Source: an uncultured Bacteroidota bacterium (GTDB taxonomy: Bacteria > Bacteroidota > Bacteroidia > UKL13-3). Taken from it: a DNA stretch of 64,000 nucleotides. Made by a program: the position numbers and the translations under genes. The stretch covers positions 1 through 64,000 of the forward strand of contig CAIVZR010000002.1 of the NCBI GenBank assembly GCA_903910445.1, written 5' to 3'. The first letter of the stretch is position 1; the number at the start of each line of letters is the position of its first letter. Positions 1-9,010 of this stretch are shown piece by piece. A model generated the notes under the pieces. That model had not been told where the DNA came from and did not search any database. It saw only the letters and a program-made list of their open reading frames with translations.

Positions 1-876
1 GGCTGTTTTTCCAATCACCCTATAAATCCCAGCAGTGTCCTTTCTCCACTCAGTTACCATAATCTTAAGTACGGTAATTTGTACTTGCATTGGACGAAAA
101 CACATGTCACCAGTACGTGGATCTAAATTAAATCCTGTAGGCGGGTTGGCAGTCGGGTTCGGGTTATTACCACCCAAACATGTTAGAGGATACGTATAGC
201 TCCATGGTGATGAATAACTTCCTCCTAATGGCGGAGCCATGGCGTATGACAATGAATCGCCATCGGCATCAAATACACCGTGGTTGAAACACACATCTTG
301 TCCGGCACATTTAATCGCAATTGGTGTGTTTTTAAATTCCGGACCATTATCACATGGTGCAACACAACGGTTTAACCATGAATATGAATAAAAATCCTGA
401 TCACCATATCCAGTAGAAATATTACTATTACGACAACATAATTGCCAGTAAATTTTATACCAACAACAATTGGCGTAATTGCCTCCAAAATAAACCTTAT
501 AAACCCAAGTATGACGTTCAACACCAACAGGTATCTGAGCTGTCGATTGGCCACTTCCACCTGACATTGGACATGGCTTTTGTTGGGATGCGCATACCGG
601 TGTAATATCTTCCACAGTATACGACTTAGGGCTTCCACTACCTACAGTGTAAGAGTTTGCGCATGAGTCGCTAGTGATTTGGATACCAGGATTACTCATT
701 CCAGCGGCACCATCTGTACAGCGTCGATATACAACCACTGTTATCTCGAATGTGTCGTTACCTAAGCATTTCCATTGCATATCCATTCCCATTACGTGGG
801 TGGCTTGGGCTTTCTTTGTTCCTAGGCCTAAAATAAAAAAGGCAAGGAGAAGTAAAATGCGTAAAAATTTATTCAT
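1..876 (-). CDS. Secreted surface protein, N-terminal part (runs off left edge)
   Basis: The open frame runs from an ATG at 874-876 without a stop to base 1, so 292 N-terminal residues are visible and the C-terminus is outside the window. It starts with a signal peptide (MNKFLRILLLLAFFILG) ending near AQA. The mature start THVMGMDMQWKCLGN, followed by a pattern like EITVVVYRRC, matches the N-terminal module of large Bacteroidota proteins that usually end in a gliding-motility-associated (T9SS type B) domain. The region is rich in Cys, Trp and Tyr (for example NCCWYKIYWQLCC). I infer an exported, probably T9SS-sorted surface protein. The sorting domain itself cannot be seen here, and no enzymatic motif is recognisable. 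Confidence 0.8.
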   Translation of the reverse strand, partial: MNKFLRILLLLAFFILGLGTKKAQATHVMGMDMQWKCLGNDTFEITVVVYRRCTDGAAGMSNPGIQITSDSCANSYTVGSGSPKSYTVEDITPVCASQQKPCPMSGGSGQSTAQIPVGVERHTWVYKVYFGGNYANCCWYKIYWQLCCRNSNISTGYGDQDFYSYSWLNRCVAPCDNGPEFKNTPIAIKCAGQDVCFNHGVFDADGDSLSYAMAPPLGGSYSSPWSYTYPLTCLGGNNPNPTANPPTGFNLDPRTGDMCFRPMQVQITVLKIMVTEWRKDTAGIYRVIGKTA

Positions 877-1010
877 GACTACTTGATATATACTTTAATT
901 ATTAAGTTGATTCTCTAAGCTGATTTTTTCGAAAAGTTATTATTTATTTTGCTCAAGGGTGAAATGAGCTTCGCAATTTATAAAAAAACTAACATGTTAT
1001 GCACACAAAT

Positions 1011-2297
1011 TTACAAAAGTTTCCGACTAATTGCAAAATTTACACCTGGAGAAAATGGAGTAATATTTTCACGTGGATTGGTGGAGATATTGGTTAACCA
1101 TTTATTATAATATAAGTCAATTCCAAGTCCGTATTTAGATGTTAGTGCCATATTTACCCCTAAATCGAAGCAAATTTCATTCGCTTTTTTAACAAAATCG
1201 GCTTTGGTTATCTTTTCTTCAGCTAATGTAAGTGGATTAAGACCTACCCCGCTAGCAGAAAGAAGTATATTTTGAGAACCGCCGACATAGAAATGGAATA
1301 GCATATCTGGGTTCAGAAAGAGGTTATAATTAATCCCGAGTGGGATTCTTAAAACATCTACCATTGTACGATGATTCGATTTGACACTAATAGTATTAGG
1401 GATATTCTGATAGCTAATGATTCGGCCTGTATTATCAGTTACGGCTCGATCAGATATCTCAAAGTCGTAATTAGCTTTATATCCAATTTTGTTATACGAT
1501 AAGCCACCTTGAATACTAAAGCTTTTTGAGAATTTATATTCTAAAGTAAGGGATGCACCATAGCTTAAACTAGTTGCTTCTGAATTCTGGCGTATATCAT
1601 CATAATTCTTATTGATAAATGGTGCTGCTCCATTATTTAGTTGAAAGCTACGATAACTAAAGATAGAGGTTACGGATGCACCAATATATAATTTGCCATT
1701 ATGGAATTCTTTACGTGAAGGTTTGTGAATCTGTATACCTGAAGATTTGGAAGGTTTCGCGTTCTTATCTGAAACATCTTCGCTTAATATATTTTCATCA
1801 TTTATAGTCTCGCTTTGAGGTGCAGAAGCAATTTCGGGTTTTTCCGTAACTACTGAATTTGCAATTTCAGATGGAGCTACAGTTGCCACATTCGCATTGT
1901 TAACAGTTGTTTGAGCATTTATATGGCTTGGAATTGATGGAATTATAGGGGTAGAATTTGCAACAGTTTTACCGGAAATGTTACTCGGTTTTTCTGAAGA
2001 AACATCTGTTTTATTGTTCAAATAAACCGGATGTTCTTCCTTTATAGCTTGCTGGCTAAAAGAAGGTTGAGGGTTGCTATCAGAAACTTGATTTTGGGTA
2101 TATTCTTTAGGTGCATTTTGATTATAAAGAATTGTTCCAGTAATTAACCCGCCTAATAACACAATTGAGAATGCCCATTTGGCAATTGCATAATTGTTGG
2201 CAACAGGAAGAGCTGCATCCAATGCTTCCCAGCCAAGTGGGCTTTCAGGTGAAGCATTTTCAAGTTTACTCTTTAAAAAATTATCTAATTTGTTCAT
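1011..2297 (-). CDS. Inner-membrane segment fused to outer-membrane beta-barrel domain, sigma-factor partner
   Basis: 428 residues. The first 30 residues (FLKSKLENASPESPLGWEAL) resemble the short cytoplasmic start of Bacteroidota anti-sigma-like proteins. A single hydrophobic segment follows at about 40-58, then a low-complexity Ser/Thr/Asn/Pro linker (about 60-195), then a C-terminal region of about 230 residues with the alternating pattern of an outer-membrane beta-barrel (PorT/OmpW-like; GYGASLTLEYKFSKSFSIQGG). The gene overlaps the upstream ECF sigma gene by 17 nt, so the two are co-translated and probably work together. I infer a regulator tied to envelope state that spans from inner membrane towards outer membrane. 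The topology is not proven, and the linker would have to cross the periplasm. The barrel-fold call is from pattern only. Confidence 0.7.
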   Translation of the reverse strand: MNKLDNFLKSKLENASPESPLGWEALDAALPVANNYAIAKWAFSIVLLGGLITGTILYNQNAPKEYTQNQVSDSNPQPSFSQQAIKEEHPVYLNNKTDVSSEKPSNISGKTVANSTPIIPSIPSHINAQTTVNNANVATVAPSEIANSVVTEKPEIASAPQSETINDENILSEDVSDKNAKPSKSSGIQIHKPSRKEFHNGKLYIGASVTSIFSYRSFQLNNGAAPFINKNYDDIRQNSEATSLSYGASLTLEYKFSKSFSIQGGLSYNKIGYKANYDFEISDRAVTDNTGRIISYQNIPNTISVKSNHRTMVDVLRIPLGINYNLFLNPDMLFHFYVGGSQNILLSASGVGLNPLTLAEEKITKADFVKKANEICFDLGVNMALTSKYGLGIDLYYNKWLTNISTNPRENITPFSPGVNFAISRKLL

Positions 2298-2907
2298 AAT
2301 ATACTGCCTTGTTTTGAGTCCTTGTGGGCTTTAGGGTTTTAACTTCACTTTTTTTTTGAAGGTCTGTACGAATAATTTGAATTAGTTTCACCCGAGCTCT
2401 GCTTAATTGCGATTTGGATGTTCCTTCACTCATACCTGTTTGTTGTGCAATTTCTTTATGGGTCATACCATCAATTGCGTACATGTTTAAAATTAGGCGG
2501 TACTTTGCAGATAACATTTCCATGTAATACAAAACTTCTTCAGAAGTAATGTTCTGCATCCAATGTTCTTGTTCATCATCATCAATATCATCATTCTTAT
2601 TCCTTGAAGTTTCGTCATCAAAAGGTGTTTCTGATATTCGAATCTTTTTGCGAATTTGATTGATGGTATTGTTTCTGATAACAGTAGCAATCCATGCTTC
2701 TAAAGGAGCGCCTTTCTTAAATTTTCCAAACTCCGTAAAAACTTTTAAAAAACCATCGTGCAAATAATCGGCTGCCTCTTCTTTGTTATCGCTATAGCGA
2801 GCACAAATTCCAAACATTTTGCGTCGATACAACTCATAAACCTCTTGCATCATGCTTCGGTCTCCCCGTTGTATTCCTTCAATATGTTCAATCTCCGATT
2901 TCTGCAC
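2281..2907 (-). CDS. ECF-type RNA polymerase sigma factor
   Basis: 208 residues, typical ECF length with a short tail. Region 2 lies at about 21-88 (YELYRRKMFGICARY, then AADYLHDGFLKVF and the WIATVIRNNTINQIRKK core-binding/-10 helix). An acidic linker (DDIDDDEQEH) joins it to region 4 at about 124-176, with the helix-turn-helix MTHKEIAQQTGMSEGTSKSQLSRAR. It directs RNA polymerase to a dedicated promoter set. Its stop codon lies inside the next gene, which encodes an anti-sigma-like membrane protein fused to a beta-barrel, so the pair is one regulatory unit. Most ECF factors with such partners control their own operon; that part is inference. Confidence 0.92.
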   Translation of the reverse strand: MQKSEIEHIEGIQRGDRSMMQEVYELYRRKMFGICARYSDNKEEAADYLHDGFLKVFTEFGKFKKGAPLEAWIATVIRNNTINQIRKKIRISETPFDDETSRNKNDDIDDDEQEHWMQNITSEEVLYYMEMLSAKYRLILNMYAIDGMTHKEIAQQTGMSEGTSKSQLSRARVKLIQIIRTDLQKKSEVKTLKPTRTQNKAVYYEQIR

Positions 2908-2981
2908 GTTTTTAAGTGTGTTATATTAGCAGTACAATAAAAATTAAAAGGGTTGCAAAAAAAACTGTAAATCTCTGTCAA

Positions 2982-4805
2982 TTATCTACAGAGTGTAACT
3001 ATTCCGCTGAAAATGAGTCTTTTACCGGTTGGGTCTTTGAATCGAATGGTGTAAACATAATTCCCAATCTCACAATCATTGCCTTGGGCATCTTTGCCTT
3101 CCCAAGCAAGTTTTTCATCAGTAGAACTGAAGATTTCTTTTCCCCATCTATCAAAGATTAGCATTTCATATTTGGTTGTACCCGCTGGGCCAATGGGCTT
3201 AAAAACTTCATTAGCATAGGGCCCGGATAGGTTAGGTGAAAACGCAGATGGCACAAAGTATTTATATACATTATCAACCCGAATCATGATGGAGAAAGTG
3301 TCTTCACAACCCAAACTATTATAGGCAGTAAGTGTCACTTTAAACCAGCCAGTGTCGGTGTAAGTATGCGACGGTTCAGGTAATGAGGAGCTAGTTAGGT
3401 CCCCAAAATCCCAGAGATAAGTCAATGAATACTTACTCTTGTTTGAGAATAAAAAAGTAGCTTTTGTGATTTCGGCTTTAGACTTATCTGAAATAAAATT
3501 GGCTAGCGGGTCATTTAAAACATGAACCTGCTTGGTGGTAGTAGAATCGCAAAAGCCATTAAAGACATATAATTTTACGTTATATACCCCCGAGGTATCA
3601 AAGCTATAATTTACCGATTCACCAGTAGCTGTATCGCCTTTGCCAAAATCCCAATGATAGTATTGATAGCCTGTTGTTGAAGCATTAAATGAATACAATT
3701 CATTAATACAAAGAGTATCTACTAAAAATCCTGGGTCAGGTTTACTTAGTACATTAATAGTTATTGAATCGATAGCTACACAACCATTATTGTTTGTAGT
3801 AAGATAATATTTGGTTGTGACTGTAGGAGATGCAATAGTATTGTATCCTGAAGTTGCAGTTAGATCTGTACTGGGAGACCATGCAGCCAATCCGAGTCCG
3901 CTACCTGTTAAGGTTACTTTTGTTCCCTTACAAATTGTAGTATCAGCATTGAAAATATTTGAACGTGAAAGTTTATAAATGTGTACTTGTTTAACTGCAG
4001 AATCACTTTTTGTTTCGAGCGAATCATATGCTACGAGGCTCACATTAAACACACCTGTATCACTAAAGGTGTGAAAAACAGAAGATGAATCGGGTTTACT
4101 TAGGGTATCATTAGTTCCAGAAAGCGGGTCGCCAAAATACCATTTGTAATGATGTGATGTAAGTGATGTGTTTTTAAAATTAACAGTATAGTCGCCACAT
4201 TGGGGGGTAATAAAAGTAAATTGAGAGGTTAGTGGGTCACAATTTTGAAATGTTACCGTAATTGATTTTACCACTGAACAACCCGTTGTTGTGTCGGTAA
4301 CTGTTACTGAAAAAGTTTGTGTTTGAAAGAAAGCGTACTCTACACTATTTGGTGAAGACATTGATAGTGGCGTAGGATTCCAAACATACTTATAAGCTGG
4401 ATTTGCTGAAGCAGTAATAAAATTATTTTCAGTAACTCCTAAACAATAGGTTTGAAAGGAATTTGGTATCAGTATAACTGCTGGTAAGTCATTTATAACT
4501 ATGGTATGCTCAACACTGTCAATGGGCTGACTTGAAATATTTACAATATATAATTTCACCTTATAGGTTCCATAGGCGGTGAAAGTATGGGATTCGGTTG
4601 TCTTGCTAAACTTCAGAGCAAAATTCGAAGCTCCAGATGCAGGATCATCGAATACCCATAAATAGCCAAAGTTCACCCCAGTGGAGGTGTTTGTGAAACT
4701 TCCAGTGAGTGTACCACAAATGGGAGAGGTATAACTATAACTTACCGCAGCCTTTACCGAGGATAGAGATAATAATAAGATTGCTATGATAATTAACCTG
4801 CGCAT
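2982..4805 (-). CDS. PKD-repeat T9SS surface protein with CHU_C sorting domain
   Basis: 607 residues with a signal peptide (LIIIAILLLSLSSVKA). At least four PKD-type beta-sandwich repeats are visible from their W.FGD-like cores: LWVFDDPASG, YKWYFGDPLSG, YHWDFGKGD and YLWDFGDLTSS with the following SHTYTDTGWFKVTL. Ig-like segments lie between them. The last 90 residues (YFVPSAFSPN, then MLIFDRWGKEIFSS, WEGKDAQGNDCEIGNYVYTI) are a gliding-motility-associated C-terminal domain (CHU_C, T9SS type B sorting signal). The protein is exported by T9SS and is probably surface-attached or released, with an adhesin-like role. No catalytic domain is seen. A good Bacteroidota -7 element lies 15 nt upstream of the start. 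Confidence 0.88.
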   Translation of the reverse strand: MRRLIIIAILLLSLSSVKAAVSYSYTSPICGTLTGSFTNTSTGVNFGYLWVFDDPASGASNFALKFSKTTESHTFTAYGTYKVKLYIVNISSQPIDSVEHTIVINDLPAVILIPNSFQTYCLGVTENNFITASANPAYKYVWNPTPLSMSSPNSVEYAFFQTQTFSVTVTDTTTGCSVVKSITVTFQNCDPLTSQFTFITPQCGDYTVNFKNTSLTSHHYKWYFGDPLSGTNDTLSKPDSSSVFHTFSDTGVFNVSLVAYDSLETKSDSAVKQVHIYKLSRSNIFNADTTICKGTKVTLTGSGLGLAAWSPSTDLTATSGYNTIASPTVTTKYYLTTNNNGCVAIDSITINVLSKPDPGFLVDTLCINELYSFNASTTGYQYYHWDFGKGDTATGESVNYSFDTSGVYNVKLYVFNGFCDSTTTKQVHVLNDPLANFISDKSKAEITKATFLFSNKSKYSLTYLWDFGDLTSSSLPEPSHTYTDTGWFKVTLTAYNSLGCEDTFSIMIRVDNVYKYFVPSAFSPNLSGPYANEVFKPIGPAGTTKYEMLIFDRWGKEIFSSTDEKLAWEGKDAQGNDCEIGNYVYTIRFKDPTGKRLIFSGIVTLCR

Positions 4806-4819
4806 TTTTTACAAAAAGG

Positions 4820-4837
4820 CAAATTTAGTTTACTTTG
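4820..4837. promoter_or_regulatory. Divergent promoter region between CHU_C protein gene and ung
   Basis: On the minus strand, 4820-4827 reads TAAATTTG, an exact match to the Bacteroidota -7 consensus TAnnTTTG, 15 nt ahead of the CHU_C protein start. On the plus strand, 4830-4837 reads TTACTTTG, one mismatch from consensus, 25 nt ahead of the ung start at 4862. I did not find a well-spaced -33 TTTG for either. The assignment rests on the -7 match and the position. Confidence 0.5.
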
Positions 4838-4861
4838 TGCAAAAATCCATGGGTAATTAAA

Positions 4862-5545
4862 ATGCATGAATCAAATTTATCACTTCCGGATGATTGGAAG
4901 AATCTTCTTCAGGACGAATTCTCTAAGACATACATGGACCAACTCAAGACTTTTCTGCTAGCCGAAAAGAAAGTTGGGAAAGAAATATATCCTCAATCTT
5001 CCGAGATTTTTAATGCCTTTAATATTACTAGCATAGCAAATGTAAAAGTGGTAATTCTTGGACAAGATCCTTATCATGGCGCTGCTCAAGCACATGGATT
5101 GAGCTTTTCGGTAAAGGCAGGTATAAAACCTCCACCTTCTCTACAAAATATTTTTAAGGAATTATCTTCAGATATAGGTTGTACAATACCTTCCCATGGC
5201 GATTTGTCGGGTTGGGCCCATCAAGGGGTTTTATTATTGAATTCGGTATTAACAGTAGAAGCTAATTCGGCAGCTTCTCATCAAGGAAAGGGCTGGGAAT
5301 TATTTACTGATATTGTTATTCAAAAGTTGCAACAAGTAAAACCGCATCTCGTATTTATTTTATGGGGTAAGTTTGCCCAATCGAAAGCACCGTTGATAGA
5401 TTCAGATAGGCATCTTATTTTGAAAGCTGCACATCCATCTCCTTTCTCAGCGTATCAAGGATTTTTTGGTTGCAAACATTTTTCAAAAACGAATGAGTTT
5501 CTTCATTCACATCAACAAAATACTATTGATTGGGAATTGAAATAA
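4862..5545 (+). CDS. ung: Uracil-DNA glycosylase (family 1)
   Basis: Removes uracil from DNA to start base-excision repair in the cytoplasm. From the ATG at 4862 the protein has 227 residues, the usual UNG length. The frame opens at 4835, but those nine extra residues (MCKNPWVIK) overlap the promoter and are unlikely to be translated. All family 1 motifs are present: GQDPYHG at 67-73 with catalytic Asp69, [10 protein letters not shown] near 124-133, and the DNA-intercalation loop [13 protein letters not shown] starting at His191. It is followed, 65 nt later, by the msrB gene on the same strand, so two genes of damage repair (DNA and protein) sit side by side. Confidence 0.97.
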   Translation: MHESNLSLPDDWKNLLQDEFSKTYMDQLKTFLLAEKKVGKEIYPQSSEIFNAFNITSIANVKVVILGQDPYHGAAQAHGLSFSVKAGIKPPPSLQNIFKELSSDIGCTIPSHGDLSGWAHQGVLLLNSVLTVEANSAASHQGKGWELFTDIVIQKLQQVKPHLVFILWGKFAQSKAPLIDSDRHLILKAAHPSPFSAYQGFFGCKHFSKTNEFLHSHQQNTIDWELK

Positions 5546-5610
5546 AATTATTGCAATTAAAATTAAACTTTCGAAAACCAAATTCCGTAATTTGCGTATG
5601 TATATTCAAT

Positions 5611-6096
5611 ATGCAAACACTTTTCAAATTACTAATCATTTCCGTTTTATTAAATACTGCTTGTAATAGTCAAAGTACCAATAACACCAACCCATTTATG
5701 AATACTAATAAAGTAATTAAAACCAATGAAGAATGGAAAAAACAACTCACGCCTGAACAATACAGAGTTGCACGAGAAAAAGGCACAGAACCTTCATTCA
5801 CTGGTAAATACTGGGATAATCATGATACTGGTGTATACTACTGTGTGTGCTGCCACAATGAACTCTTTGCGAGTAATACAAAATTTGAAAGTGGTACCGG
5901 TTGGCCAAGTTTCTATGATACAGTAAATGACAGTTCCGTAACGATAAATTCAGATACTAGTTATGGTATGTCTAGAGATGAAGTAGTATGTAACAGATGC
6001 GGAGCCCACTTAGGCCATGTGTTTGATGATGGGCCTAACCCTACAGGGAAGAGGTACTGTATGAACTCTGCTAGCTTGGATTTTCAAAAGAAGTAA
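5611..6096 (+). CDS. msrB: Peptide-methionine (R)-S-oxide reductase, exported lipoprotein form
   Basis: Reduces methionine-R-sulfoxide in proteins. I place the start at the ATG at 5611, giving 161 residues with a signal peptide ([18 protein letters not shown]) and a lipobox-like Cys18; the longer frame from 5530 adds an implausible N-terminus. The lipobox (LNTAC) is not canonical, so lipidation is likely but not certain. MsrB features are complete: zinc ligands C78/C81 and C127/C130, GTGWPSF at about 95-101, GAHLGHVF at 131-138, and catalytic Cys150 in RYCMNS. An exported enzyme would repair oxidised envelope proteins and needs an envelope thiol donor that is not visible nearby. Confidence 0.95.
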   Translation: MQTLFKLLIISVLLNTACNSQSTNNTNPFMNTNKVIKTNEEWKKQLTPEQYRVAREKGTEPSFTGKYWDNHDTGVYYCVCCHNELFASNTKFESGTGWPSFYDTVNDSSVTINSDTSYGMSRDEVVCNRCGAHLGHVFDDGPNPTGKRYCMNSASLDFQKK

Positions 6097-6138
6097 TCCT
6101 ATCCTGACTATAGAATGATTGGGTTGAAAAGGTGAATC

Positions 6139-6567
6139 CTAAAGGTTTACTTTTTCAACTCTTTTCTGATGACGACCTCCTTCAAATGCAGTACTTAAAA
6201 ATACTTCTACCATTTCTTGAGCCAAGTCAAAGGAAACAAAACGGGCAGGAATACAAATAATATTAGCATTATTATGTTGCCGAGCCAGTGCCGCGAGTTC
6301 GGTATTCCAACATAAGGTAGCACGAATATCAGGATGTTTATTTGCAGTAAAACAAACACCATTCCCACTACCACAAATTAAAATGCCAAATTCATACTCA
6401 TGATTCGCAACACTTGCCGCTACTTGATGTGCAAAATCAGGATAGTCACAACTATCTAAGCTAAATGGGCCAAAATCATTGGTTTGAATTCCTTTTGAAT
6501 GAAGAAATTGAATTAACTTTTGCTTGTACTCAAATCCAGCATGGTCGCCTCCTAATGCAATATTCAT
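6139..6567 (-). CDS. rpiB: Ribose 5-phosphate isomerase B
   Basis: Interconverts ribose 5-phosphate and ribulose 5-phosphate in the pentose phosphate pathway. The 142 residues match the RpiB/LacAB family in length. Visible motifs are the N-terminal GGDHAGFEYK (phosphate and substrate binding), catalytic Cys65 within CGSGNGVCFTANK, and His98 in ARQHNNANI. The gene is convergent with msrB (43 nt between stops) and lies 48 nt downstream of tatC on the same strand, so it may be read through from tatC. Confidence 0.95.
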   Translation of the reverse strand: MNIALGGDHAGFEYKQKLIQFLHSKGIQTNDFGPFSLDSCDYPDFAHQVAASVANHEYEFGILICGSGNGVCFTANKHPDIRATLCWNTELAALARQHNNANIICIPARFVSFDLAQEMVEVFLSTAFEGGRHQKRVEKVNL

Positions 6568-6615
6568 ATATATTTGGATGAATTAATATTTAAAAATAAT
6601 ATCTATTGTTTAAAT

Positions 6616-7476
6616 TTAGTCAACTGATGCCCAGCCTGATTTTTGTTCTTCAATATCGCGTTTACGTTTTACATAGGCAGCAATGAATACACTAAGTTCA
6701 TATAAACCATATAATGGAACTGCCATAATTAATTGACTCACAAAATCGGGAGAAGGGGTTAGCACTGCGGCAACTAGTAAAATAACTATGATTGCCCATC
6801 GACGATATTTACGCATCAAATGCGGTGTTACAATTCCAATTTTAGCCAAAAAATAAATTAACATTGGCAACTCAAAAACCAAGCCTGTAGCAATTGTGAG
6901 CGTTGAAACTAAGCTTATATACGATTCCAATGAAATCAATCGTTTAACCTGATCACTTATACTATAGTTACCCAAAAAAGAAACAGCCATAGGGCAGAGC
7001 ACGAAGTATCCGAAACAAACTCCGATAAACATGAACATGCTTGTAAAAAAGATAACTCCAACAGTATATTTACGTTCTTTTTGCTTTAAGGCTGGACGCA
7101 CGAACCGCCAAATTTCCCATATAAAATAAGGGAAAGTAATAATTAGCCCCATACAAAATGAAATCCAAAATTGATTGCTTAATTGTTCTCCCAATTCGCG
7201 ACTTACAATATCAAAATCCAAGTGCATATGGCAAAATGAATCGTCAAGATTAAACTTTTGAGAAAACTGACACAAAAGTTTATAGGTAATAAAATCAGGG
7301 TTTTTAGGGCCTAAAATTATTTTGTCATAAACAATCTCAGGATAAAGAAAGGCTACTGAAGAAGCAATGGTAAGGACTATCAGAATGCGAATGATATGCC
7401 AGCGCAATTCTTCCAAGTGTTCCCAAAAACTCATTTCTGCTTCTGGTGCGTCTACATCAACTTGGTCTATGGGCAT
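6616..7476 (-). CDS. tatC: Sec-independent protein translocase TatC
   Basis: Core receptor of the twin-arginine translocase, which exports folded proteins across the inner membrane. I place the start at the ATG at 7476 (MPIDQVDVDAPEAEMSFWEHLEELRW), giving 286 residues; the 25 extra residues of the longest frame reach back towards dut and do not look like TatC. The conserved SFWEHLEELRW start, the periplasmic loop, FYFVLCPMAVSFLG-like segment and the late P..D motif (LTPSPDFVSQ) are visible, with six membrane segments. An insertion of about 60 residues after the first helix is common in Bacteroidota TatC. No tatA is seen in the window. Confidence 0.95.
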   Translation of the reverse strand: MPIDQVDVDAPEAEMSFWEHLEELRWHIIRILIVLTIASSVAFLYPEIVYDKIILGPKNPDFITYKLLCQFSQKFNLDDSFCHMHLDFDIVSRELGEQLSNQFWISFCMGLIITFPYFIWEIWRFVRPALKQKERKYTVGVIFFTSMFMFIGVCFGYFVLCPMAVSFLGNYSISDQVKRLISLESYISLVSTLTIATGLVFELPMLIYFLAKIGIVTPHLMRKYRRWAIIVILLVAAVLTPSPDFVSQLIMAVPLYGLYELSVFIAAYVKRKRDIEEQKSGWASVD

Positions 7477-7580
7477 TTTGATAGAAAATATTTGCTTTGA
7501 ATGAAAGGGCGAAAATAATAAAAGAATTACGGTTAAAGGCAAATCTCTCACAGTTAGGCAAAGATTGGTACTTTCGCAAT

Positions 7581-8021
7581 ATGATGAACCTTGAAGTCAA
7601 AATAAAAAACATCAGTACAAATCCATTGCCCCAATATCAAACTTCCAACTCGGCGGGTATGGACCTATGTGCGTTTTTAGCTGTGCCATTATTAATTAAG
7701 CCAGGACACCGAATGTTAATTGGAACTGGGCTCTTTATTGAATTGCCATCGGGTTATGAGGCTCAAATTCGCTCAAGGAGTGGATTGGCCTTAAAACACG
7801 GGATTTCTGTACTTAATAGCCCGGGTACAATTGATGCAGATTATAGGGGAGAAATAAAGATATTATTAATCAATTTCGGGGATCAGGATTTTGAAATTAA
7901 AAATGGGGATCGAATTGCTCAAATGGTTATTTCTAAACACAGCTCAGCGCAATGGATACTCGTTAATGAATTATCGGATACGGAACGTGGAGCTGGAGGA
8001 TATGGAAGTACCGGAGTTTAG
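7581..8021 (+). CDS. dut: dUTP diphosphatase (trimeric dUTPase)
   Basis: Hydrolyses dUTP to dUMP, keeping uracil out of DNA and feeding thymidylate synthesis. Starting at ATG 7581 gives 146 residues, the normal size; the frame extends to 7497 but the additional residues overlap the tatC upstream region. All five dUTPase motifs are intact: AGMDLCA (25-31), RSRSGLA (64-70), NSPGTIDADYRGEI (79-92), GDRIAQMVI (109-117) and RGAGGYGSTG (136-145). A -7-like TACTTTCG lies at 7569-7576, so the leader would be very short. Functionally it complements ung nearby. Confidence 0.96.
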   Translation: MMNLEVKIKNISTNPLPQYQTSNSAGMDLCAFLAVPLLIKPGHRMLIGTGLFIELPSGYEAQIRSRSGLALKHGISVLNSPGTIDADYRGEIKILLINFGDQDFEIKNGDRIAQMVISKHSSAQWILVNELSDTERGAGGYGSTGV

Positions 8022-8075
8022 CCTTTTTATGTATTTTCGCGAATTAGATCTATTATTTAGTAAAACAAGTTACTT

Positions 8076-8999
8076 ATGCCAAAGTTTTTAATTACCGGTG
8101 GGGCCGGAAATGTTGGAAGTGAAATTGCAAAGAAAATTGCTTCTTATCCAGAAAATATTGTTGTTATTGTTGATAATTTACTTACCGGTAATATCAATAA
8201 AGTACCAAAATCGATACATGATAATGTAAAGTTTATTAAAGCTGATTGCAATAACTTTAATGATATCGGTTCTGTATTTTACGCCTATCAGTTTGATTAT
8301 GTATTTCATTATGCTGCAGTTGTTGGCGTAAAGCGAACCCTTGCCAATCCAATCATGGTTTTAAATGATGTGGAAGGAATAAAAAATGTATTAAACCTTA
8401 GTAAAAATACTGGTGTAAAACGTGTCTTTTATTCATCTTCTAGTGAAGTATATGGTGAGCCTGTTGAATTCCCTCAAAACGAGAAAACTACGCCTCTAAA
8501 TAGCAAATTACCATACGCTATAGTTAAGAATATTGGTGAAGCTTATTTTAAATCGTTTCAACGAGAATACAACCTAGATTATACCATATTCCGATTTTTT
8601 AATACTTATGGCCCAAATCAAAGTACTGATTTTGTTGTAAAGAAATTTTTAGTTTCAGCTTTAAATAATCAGGATATAACAATTTATGGAGATGGATCTC
8701 AATCGCGTACTTTTTGTTATGTCGATGATAATATCGATGCCTGTTATCAAGCATTTTTAACCAATGATGTTATTAATGATGTTGTAAACATTGGAAATGA
8801 TAATGAAATGAGCGTATTGCAATTAGCAAAAACCATTATTGGTTTAACGGGTAGTAAGTCCAATATCATACATTTACCCGCACTAGAAGAAGGTGATATG
8901 ACGCGTCGTCTTCCAGATATTACGAAAATGAAACAATTGCTTGGAAGGGAATTGGTTGGTATTGAAGATGGGGTTAAGCGAATAATGGCCACTCTTTAA
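8076..8999 (+). CDS. NAD-dependent sugar-nucleotide epimerase/dehydratase (extended SDR)
   Basis: 307 residues of the extended short-chain dehydrogenase family, the group that includes UDP-glucose 4-epimerase and UDP-glucuronate decarboxylase. The NAD-binding GGAGNVG sits at 8-14, the catalytic pair is Tyr147/Lys151 (PYAIVKN) with Ser residues at 120-123 (SSSSEVYGEP), and the substrate-lobe signature SRTFCYVDDNIDACYQA is present. It makes or modifies a nucleotide-sugar for surface polysaccharide. The exact reaction cannot be read from sequence. A TATTTTCG element at 8032-8039 may be its promoter. The menaquinone pair starts 11 nt downstream, possibly co-transcribed. Confidence 0.88.
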   Translation: MPKFLITGGAGNVGSEIAKKIASYPENIVVIVDNLLTGNINKVPKSIHDNVKFIKADCNNFNDIGSVFYAYQFDYVFHYAAVVGVKRTLANPIMVLNDVEGIKNVLNLSKNTGVKRVFYSSSSEVYGEPVEFPQNEKTTPLNSKLPYAIVKNIGEAYFKSFQREYNLDYTIFRFFNTYGPNQSTDFVVKKFLVSALNNQDITIYGDGSQSRTFCYVDDNIDACYQAFLTNDVINDVVNIGNDNEMSVLQLAKTIIGLTGSKSNIIHLPALEEGDMTRRLPDITKMKQLLGRELVGIEDGVKRIMATL

Positions 9000-9010
9000 T
9001 TCGAAAATAT

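Noticed and set aside
372-638. 88-codon frame on the minus strand
   Set aside because: It lies in another frame of the truncated surface protein gene covering 1-876, which has a signal peptide and a clear family pattern.
674-886. 70-codon frame on the plus strand
   Set aside because: It is antisense to the same surface protein gene, which is uninterrupted through this region.
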